Assembly: GCA_023404955.1 (NCBI GenBank)
Contig: JAEXZY010000160.1
Coordinates: 1 to 64,000, forward strand
Direction of reading: 5' to 3'
DNA: 64,000 bases
Source of the DNA: Actinomycetes bacterium
GTDB lineage: Bacteria > Actinomycetota > Actinomycetes > Mycobacteriales > Mycobacteriaceae
Positions 58,691 through 64,000 of this stretch are shown in pieces; the stretch's first letter is position 1; every line of letters starts with the position of its first letter. A program made the translations under genes and the position numbers. The notes under the pieces are model-generated. The model was not told the DNA's origin and searched no databases. It saw only the letters and a program-made list of their open reading frames with translations.

Positions 58691-60023
58691 CACTGCGGCC
58701 CTGCACGTAGACGTCGGTGATCGCAGCCTCCCGCATGCCGAGCAGGAGAGTGAACAGCAACCGGTCTGCATCGTCGGGGTCCACCCGTTCGAGCAGCTCG
58801 GGCAGCAGTGACTGCCGCTGCGGATCGATGACCAGGAAGTCGGCCTGCTTGCCGGTGTCCAGGTTTCCCACCTGATCGTCGATGTCCAGCGCCATGGCCC
58901 CCGCCAGGGTGGCGGTGTACAGCAGCTGGGCCGGCGGGATCGACAGCCCGGCCGCGCCCGGCTCGCTGATGTGCACCTTGAAGCAGTCGTTGGCCACCCG
59001 GGCCATCAACCACTCGTCGCCGGCGCCCACGTCGCTGCCCAGCGCGACCGTCACCCCGCTTGCTGTGGTACGCCGCCACGGCATGGTGCCCGACCCGAGG
59101 AACTGTTGTGAGGTCGGGCAGTGCGAGATGGATGTTCCGGTGTCGGCCAGCCGACCGAGCTCGTGGTCGGTGCAGTGCACGGCGTGCGCCAGCACGCTGC
59201 GCCGGCCGAGCAGCGTCGGCGCACCCGTCCCGCCGATCCGCCCGTCGTAGGCGTCGAGATAACACGACACGTCCAGCGCGTCTCGGACAGCGTCGATCTC
59301 GCGGAGGTTCTCGGACACATGACTGTGGAAGTACACGCCGCGGGCGCGCACCGACTCGTAGAGCTCCCCCAGCGCCGCCAACGTGTGTGCGGACACCGAC
59401 AGCGCGAAGCGGGGCACCAGGGCGACCTGCAGCAGCGGATCGGCCCCATGCCACCGCTCGACCTCCAGGGCGGACAGCTCGATCGCAGTCGTATCGTCGG
59501 TGAGCAGCGGCTGCGCCGCCTCCGGCCCCACCGTCTGGATGCCGCGACCGGAGATCGTGCGCAGGCCGGCGCTGAGCGACTCGTCGAAGAGGGCGTCCTG
59601 AGCTTCGGGGAAGGCCGACCCGAACACCAGAGCGGTCGTGGTGCCGACCTCGACCCTGCGGCGGCAGAAGTCACGCGCCGTCCGCCGAGCCAGATCCGGG
59701 TCTGCGAGCTTCGCCTCCGCGGGAAAGATGCACCGCTGCAACCAGTCCAGCAGTTGACCACCCCCGTAGGAAGCGGTGCAGTGGGTCTGGGGGAAGTGAA
59801 TGTGGGTGTCGATGAACCCGGGCAGCAGGTATCCCGGCCGGCAGTCGATCGTCTCCGCACTCGCCATGTCCGCCGGAAGCTGCGAGTGGGCACCGCTGAA
59901 CACGATGACCCCGTCGTCGTCGACGACCAGCACCCCATCGGGCACCGACACGAGATGGTCACCTGCCTGCGCGAGTGGGTGCGCGCCACCGATGTGCAGT
60001 AGATGACCTCGGTAGGCACGCAC
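58662..60023 (-). CDS. guaD: Guanine deaminase (amidohydrolase)
   Basis: 453 residues from GTG 60023. TIM-barrel amidohydrolase: PGFIDTHIHFPQTHCTASYGG (metal His pair), YFHSHVSENLREID, LAHAVHCTDHELGRLADTGTSISHCPTSQQFLGSG and LGSDVGAGDEWLMARVANDC (metal Asp). Guanine to xanthine, feeding the xanthine dehydrogenase encoded divergently. A related 8-oxoguanine or other deaminase activity is possible. Only the C-terminus overlaps hpxO. The longer open frame to 60230 is discarded. Confidence 0.9.
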   Translation of the reverse strand: MRAYRGHLLHIGGAHPLAQAGDHLVSVPDGVLVVDDDGVIVFSGAHSQLPADMASAETIDCRPGYLLPGFIDTHIHFPQTHCTASYGGGQLLDWLQRCIFPAEAKLADPDLARRTARDFCRRRVEVGTTTALVFGSAFPEAQDALFDESLSAGLRTISGRGIQTVGPEAAQPLLTDDTTAIELSALEVERWHGADPLLQVALVPRFALSVSAHTLAALGELYESVRARGVYFHSHVSENLREIDAVRDALDVSCYLDAYDGRIGGTGAPTLLGRRSVLAHAVHCTDHELGRLADTGTSISHCPTSQQFLGSGTMPWRRTTASGVTVALGSDVGAGDEWLMARVANDCFKVHISEPGAAGLSIPPAQLLYTATLAGAMALDIDDQVGNLDTGKQADFLVIDPQRQSLLPELLERVDPDDADRLLFTLLLGMREAAITDVYVQGRSVTGALVGRP

Positions 60024-60095
60024 CGACCGATTGTCCCAGCGTTGCGCCGACCCCGCAGTTCGGCGACTCGGCCTGCACCCTGACCGCGTGCGCTC

Positions 60096-60101
60096 TACGG
60101 T
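60096..60101 (+). promoter_or_regulatory. -10 element of a leaderless xanthine dehydrogenase operon
   Basis: TACGGT fits TANNNT and lies exactly 6 nt before the xdhB ATG at 60108; no ribosome-binding site is present in the 84-bp divergent spacer to guaD. Confidence 0.5.
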
Positions 60102-60107
60102 GCAGTC

Positions 60108-60941
60108 ATGGACCTCAACACCGTCGAGGCGGTGCGCACCCCGCGGTCGCGCGATGAGGTGTGGCCGCTGGGGCCCACGGACGCGATTCTCGCCGGCGGC
60201 ACGTGGCTGTTCTCCGAACCCCAGCCGCATGTCACCCGTCTGATCGACATCACTGCACTCGATTGGCCACCGATTCTACTGTCGGACAACGGTATCGAGT
60301 TCGCCGCCACCTGCACCCTGGCTACTCTCAACGAGCTGTCGACCACTCTGCCCGTATGTCGCCCCGACTGGACCGCAGCGCCGCTGTTTCGTCAGTGCGC
60401 CGCGGCGCTCGTGGCCGGGTTCAAGATCTGGCGCACCGCAACCGTCGGGGGCAACATCTGCCTGTCCCTGCCTGCGGGCTCGATGATCTCGCTGGCCACG
60501 GCGCTGGACGGCACTGCGCTGATCTGGCGGGCCGACGGCGATGCCCGCACGGTGCCGGTCGCCAACTTCGTCACCGGCGTCACGACCAACGTCCTGCACA
60601 CCGGTGAGGTGCTGCGTTCGGTCCACCTTCCGGCGGCGGCGCTGCGCGGCAGGATCGCCTACCGCAAGCTGGCACCGTCGGCATTGGGGCGGTCGGGGGT
60701 GGTCGTCATCGGTCGCCGGGACAGCCCGGCCGACGGCGACGCGCTCACTGTCTCGGTGACTGCGGCGACGGTCCGGCCGTATGTTTTCCGGTTCGACTCC
60801 CCACCCTCTCGCGATGCGCTGCAGGAGGCATTCACCGTCATCCCGGACGAGGCGTGGACCCGTGATGCGCACGGCGATCCCGACTGGCGGGCTGCGATGA
60901 CGCGACGGCTGGCCGACGAGATCGTCGCCGAGCTGACATGA
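60108..60941 (+). CDS. xdhB: Xanthine dehydrogenase FAD-binding subunit
   Basis: 277 residues. FAD-binding motifs of the CO-dehydrogenase/XDH medium subunit: AILAGGTWLFSE, then CTLATLNEL, and the TVGGNICLSLPAGSM segment contacting the FAD. C-terminal small domain LRSVHLPAAAL, AYRKLAPSALGRSGVVVIG. It passes electrons from the iron-sulfur centres to NAD. 4-bp overlap with the fused large subunit. Confidence 0.92.
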   Translation: MDLNTVEAVRTPRSRDEVWPLGPTDAILAGGTWLFSEPQPHVTRLIDITALDWPPILLSDNGIEFAATCTLATLNELSTTLPVCRPDWTAAPLFRQCAAALVAGFKIWRTATVGGNICLSLPAGSMISLATALDGTALIWRADGDARTVPVANFVTGVTTNVLHTGEVLRSVHLPAAALRGRIAYRKLAPSALGRSGVVVIGRRDSPADGDALTVSVTAATVRPYVFRFDSPPSRDALQEAFTVIPDEAWTRDAHGDPDWRAAMTRRLADEIVAELT

Positions 60942-63646
60942 CGGTGATCGTCAACGGCACCGCCTGCGAGGACGAACCACGGCCGGGCCAGTGCCTGCGC
61001 ACCTACCTGCGGGAGCACGGGCACTTCGAGGTCAAAAAGGGTTGCGACGCCGGTGATTGCGGTGCGTGCTCGGTGCTCGTCGACGGCGCGGCAGTGCATT
61101 CCTGCGTGTATCCGGCGTTCCGTGCGGCCGGTCGGGAGGTGACGACGGCGGCGGGGCTCGGTGATGCCGGCGATCTGCATCCCGTGCAGCGGCGGTTCGT
61201 CGAAGCCGCCGGATTCCAGTGCGGTTTCTGCACCGCCGGCATGGTGACCACCGCCGCGTCCCTTTCGACGGTCGACCCGAAGCAGCTTCCCCAGCAGTTG
61301 AAGAACAACCTGTGCCGCTGCACCGGATACAAGGCCATCACCGACGCTTTGGCAGGAACGGTGAACGTCGAGAAGTCCGACGGCCAGGATGCGGGGCGTT
61401 CGATCAGCGCGCCGGCCGCGGTGCGCGTGGTGACCGGAACAGAGCAGTACACGATGGACTTCGCACCGCCGGGGTTGCTGCACCTGGCGGTCCTGACCAG
61501 CCCGGTGGCCCACGCGCGCATCATCTCCATCGACACCTCCGCCGCCGCAGCCCTGCCCGGTGTGCGGCTCGTGCTGACCCACGCCGACAGTCCGCCCCTG
61601 CGGTTCTCCACGGCACGCCATCAGAACCGCGAGGACGATCCGGACGACACGGTGATTCTCGACGATGTCGTCCGCTTCGTCGGGCAGCGGGTGGCCGCGG
61701 TCGTCGCCGACAGCATCGCGGTCGCTGAAAAGGCCTGCCGTGCACTCGTTGTCACCTACGAGGAACTGCCCGCCGTCTTCGATCCCGAGCAGGCCACGGT
61801 TGCCGGCGCCCCACTGCTGCACGCGGACAAAGACGCCGACGCCCGGATCGCCGACCCCGCACGCAACCTGGTCGCCGAACTGCACGGCGGGGTCGGGGAC
61901 ATCGAGCAAGGTCTTGATGCAGCCCAGGGTGGTGCGGTGGTGCGGGGCCGCTGGCACACACAGCGAGTTCAGCACGCACACCTGGAAACTCACGGGTGCA
62001 CCGGGTGGCGGGATGAGTCGGGGCGGTTGGTGATCCGCACCAGCACACAGGTCCCGTTCCTGGTGCGCGACGAACTGTGCCACCTGTTCGGGCTGTCCCC
62101 CGACGAGGTGCAGGTGTTCACCAAACGTATCGGCGGCGGCTTCGGCGGTAAGCAGGAGATGCTGGTCGAGGACCTGGTTGCGTTGGCGGTACTGACGCTC
62201 GGCGAGCCGGTGCGCTACGAGTTCAGCCGCAGCGACGAGTTCACCACCGCACCCTGCCGGCATCCGTTCCGGGTGGACGTCACCGCCGCGGCCGACGCAT
62301 CGGGAGTACTCACCGCACTCGCGGTCGACGTGCTCGTCGACGCCGGCGCTTACGGCAACCACAGTCCCGGCGTGATGTTCCACGGGTGCGGGGAGTCGAT
62401 GTCGGTGTACCGCTGTGTGAACAAGCGCGTCGACGCTCGCGCCGTGTACACCAACAACCTGCCCTCGGGGGCGTTCCGCGGCTACGGGCTCGGTCAGCTG
62501 ATCTTCGCGATCGAATCAGCGCTCGACCAACTCGCTGACCGCCTCGGGATCGATCCGTTCGACTTTCGGCGGCGCAACGTCGTCGTGCCGGGTGACGACT
62601 TCGTCGACGCGCACGTGCTCGACGACGACCTGACGTTCGGCAGCTACGGGTTGGATCAGTGCCTCGATCTCGCGCAGGCCGCGCTGCGCAGGGGCAACGA
62701 CGTCCCCGCCCCGGCCGGGCCGCAGTGGCGCACCGGTGAGGGTATGGCGGTCGCGATGATCGCCACGATCCCGCCGCGCGGGCATCTCGCCGAGGCCGCG
62801 GTGAGCATCGACGCCGACGGGGTGTACACCCTGCGCGTCGGTACGGCCGAGTTCGGCAACGGGACCACCACGGTGCACGCACAGATCGCGGCCACCGCGC
62901 TCAACACCGTCGTCGGCAACATCCGGATCAATCAATCCGACACGGCGGTAACCGGATACGACACAGGCGCATTCGGCTCCGCCGGCACCGTGGTAGCCGG
63001 GCAGGCCACCCTCAAGGCGGCGGAGAAGCTGCGGTCTGCACTCGAGGCGGCCGCCGCCGAGCTGACCGGTGTCCCCCGCGGCGCGTGCGTATTGACCCGC
63101 AACGGGGTGCACTGCGCGGGCCAGCTCATCGACTTCGCCGATCTGCCGGTACCGCTGATCGGCCACGGCAGTCACGGCGGTACCCCCCGCTCCGTCGCAT
63201 TCAACGTGCACGCCGTCCGCGTCGCCGTCGACGTCGACACCGGCGAGGTGCGCATCTTGCAGAGCGTGCAGGCGGCCGACGCCGGGGTGGTGATGAACCC
63301 GCAGCAGTGCCGCGGTCAGGTGGAAGGCGGTGTGGCACAGGGCATCGGCTCAGCGTTGTACGAGGAGATGCACGTCGGCCCCGATGGTGGGGTGTGGACG
63401 AACACGCTGAGGAACTACCATCTGCCGGCGCTGGCCGACGTACCGGTGACCGAGGTCTACTTCGCCGACACCTATGACACCCTGGGGCCGTTCGGCGCCA
63501 AGTCGATGAGCGAATCGCCGTACAACCCCGTGGCTCCCGCGCTGGCGAACGCCATCGCACGGGCGACCGGTGTGCGGCTGTATCGCCTGCCGATGACGCC
63601 CGCGCGGATCTGGCGGGCGCTCAGTTCTTCCCGCGAGAAGACATGA
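60938..63646 (+). CDS. xdhA: Xanthine dehydrogenase, fused 2Fe-2S and molybdopterin subunit
   Basis: 902 residues. N-terminal plant-type 2Fe-2S domain (CDAGDCGACSVLVDGAAVHSC), second 2Fe-2S helical domain (CGFCTAGMV ... LCRCTGYKA), then from about residue 165 the molybdopterin domain. The latter has QNREDDPDDTVILDDVVRFVGQRVAAV, RIGGGFGGKQEMLVEDLVALA, GAFRGYGLGQ and the catalytic Glu in FGAKSMSESPYNPV. FAD is supplied by XdhB. This small-plus-large fusion without the FAD domain is a less common arrangement. It oxidises hypoxanthine and xanthine to urate. Confidence 0.92.
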   Translation: MTVIVNGTACEDEPRPGQCLRTYLREHGHFEVKKGCDAGDCGACSVLVDGAAVHSCVYPAFRAAGREVTTAAGLGDAGDLHPVQRRFVEAAGFQCGFCTAGMVTTAASLSTVDPKQLPQQLKNNLCRCTGYKAITDALAGTVNVEKSDGQDAGRSISAPAAVRVVTGTEQYTMDFAPPGLLHLAVLTSPVAHARIISIDTSAAAALPGVRLVLTHADSPPLRFSTARHQNREDDPDDTVILDDVVRFVGQRVAAVVADSIAVAEKACRALVVTYEELPAVFDPEQATVAGAPLLHADKDADARIADPARNLVAELHGGVGDIEQGLDAAQGGAVVRGRWHTQRVQHAHLETHGCTGWRDESGRLVIRTSTQVPFLVRDELCHLFGLSPDEVQVFTKRIGGGFGGKQEMLVEDLVALAVLTLGEPVRYEFSRSDEFTTAPCRHPFRVDVTAAADASGVLTALAVDVLVDAGAYGNHSPGVMFHGCGESMSVYRCVNKRVDARAVYTNNLPSGAFRGYGLGQLIFAIESALDQLADRLGIDPFDFRRRNVVVPGDDFVDAHVLDDDLTFGSYGLDQCLDLAQAALRRGNDVPAPAGPQWRTGEGMAVAMIATIPPRGHLAEAAVSIDADGVYTLRVGTAEFGNGTTTVHAQIAATALNTVVGNIRINQSDTAVTGYDTGAFGSAGTVVAGQATLKAAEKLRSALEAAAAELTGVPRGACVLTRNGVHCAGQLIDFADLPVPLIGHGSHGGTPRSVAFNVHAVRVAVDVDTGEVRILQSVQAADAGVVMNPQQCRGQVEGGVAQGIGSALYEEMHVGPDGGVWTNTLRNYHLPALADVPVTEVYFADTYDTLGPFGAKSMSESPYNPVAPALANAIARATGVRLYRLPMTPARIWRALSSSREKT

Positions 63647-63702
63647 ACTCGAGCGGACACGCCGCAGAATCACTCGAGATTGTGTCTGTTCACCGAAAGA
63701 AC
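63624..63702. repeat. 79-bp direct repeat, copy B, between convergent xdhA and fadA6
   Basis: Ungapped match to 54637-54715. It includes the last seven codons and stop of xdhA and ends on the fadA6 stop codon, so it lies between two convergent genes. The CTCGAG pair is kept; the outer stem has two changes. A bidirectional terminator role fits. Confidence 0.85.
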
Positions 63703-64000
63703 TAGAGCCGCTCGATGATCGTGACGTTGGCCGTGCCGCCGCCCTCGCACATCGTCTGCAGGCCATAGCGGCCGCCAGTGCGTTCCAGCGTGTTCAGCAT
63801 GGTCGCGAAAAGCTTTGCCCCCGTTGCGCCGAGCGGGTGACCGAGCGCGATGGCGCCGCCGCTGGGGTTGACCTTCTCCGGATCGGCCTTGGTCTCCTTG
63901 AGCCACGCCTGCACCACCGGCGCGAACGCCTCATTGATCTCGACCGTGTCGATGTCGTCGATCGACAGCCCGGTCTTGTCCAGCGCATAGCGGGTGGCCG
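63702..64000 (-). CDS. fadA6: Acetyl-CoA acetyltransferase FadA6, C-terminal fragment
   Basis: The last 98 residues of a thiolase; the gene runs off the right edge. Visible: EINEAFAPVVQAW, GGAIALGHPLGATGAK (catalytic His) and MCEGGGTANVTIIERL, where the usual second Cys is in TMCEGGG. By position after the ipd genes it is the Rv3556c orthologue, which thiolyses late ring C/D beta-ketoacyl-CoA in the KstR2 regulon. Confidence 0.9.
   Translation of the reverse strand, partial: ATRYALDKTGLSIDDIDTVEINEAFAPVVQAWLKETKADPEKVNPSGGAIALGHPLGATGAKLFATMLNTLERTGGRYGLQTMCEGGGTANVTIIERL

Noticed and set aside
60659..62383. 574-codon minus-strand open frame antisense to xdhB and xdhA
   Set aside because: Mirror of the xanthine dehydrogenase codons without family features.

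Overview
The window is high-G+C actinobacterial DNA from a Mycobacterium/Mycolicibacterium-type genome. The evidence is the gene order of the cholesterol-catabolism locus as known in M. tuberculosis (hsaG-hsaE-kstD-chsH3 ... ltp2-chsH1-chsH2-chsE2-chsE1-cyp125-fadA5-ddn-SDR-SDR-echA20-ipdA-ipdB-ipdC ... fadA6), matches to the KstR and KstR2 operator consensus, an MPT63-like antigen, a PGRS glycine-rich protein and frequent leaderless start codons. No tRNA, rRNA, integrase, transposase or CRISPR array was found.

Layout. (1) 1-3651: end of the steroid ring A/B genes (hsaG fragment, hsaE) divergent from kstD-chsH3 across a KstR site. (2) 3656-8845: envelope or secreted proteins (membrane-anchored protein, PGRS protein, MPT63-like protein with a repeat tail, a sensor-like single-pass protein, a Pro/Gly-rich exported protein). 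(3) 9573-34869: a large exopolysaccharide (EPS) locus. It has Wzx flippase, Wzy-like polymerase, four glycosyltransferases, an initiating polyprenyl glycosylphosphotransferase, two Wzz-type chain-length proteins, GDP-fucose genes gmd and fcl, two left-handed-beta-helix acyltransferases, two SGNH hydrolases, a polysaccharide deacetylase, a glycosidase lipoprotein and a FemAB/BioF2-like GNAT protein. At the promoter-proximal end of its main operon, and overlapping the EPS genes by 4 bp each, are a stand-alone adenylation domain, a carrier protein, a flavin amine oxidase and a lysine 2,3-aminomutase. (4) 34867-38370: three tandem paralogous NarL-type regulators with atypical receivers, one frameshifted. 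Each is preceded by a short, translationally coupled ORF, and two of them share a roughly 57-bp promoter module with the EPS operon. (5) 38622-52007: the rest of the cholesterol side-chain and C/D-ring genes, with two KstR sites and one KstR2 site. (6) 52074-53467: a satD-like regulator and membrane-protein pair. (7) 53523-63646: an NDMA-dependent alcohol dehydrogenase followed by a purine/urate catabolic cluster (permease, uraD, uraH, hpxO, guanine deaminase, xanthine dehydrogenase), flanked by a 79-bp imperfect direct repeat. (8) 63702-64000: the 3' end of fadA6.

Working model. The cholesterol genes oxidise the side chain (cyp125, chsE1/E2, chsH1/H2, ltp2, fadA5) and open the rings (kstD, hsaE/G, echA20, ipdA/B/C, fadA6). 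The EPS island, about 35 kb including the regulators and envelope genes, sits where M. tuberculosis has only PPE63. I infer that it makes a fucose-containing, colanic-acid-like polymer on undecaprenyl phosphate. KamA plus the adenylation-carrier pair could supply an activated beta-lysine (or derivative) to decorate it, under the atypical response-regulator array. That beta-amino-acid-modified EPS pathway and its regulatory array are the best candidates here for an undescribed system. The purine cluster should take guanine and xanthine to urate and on to allantoin; no allantoinase is present in the window.
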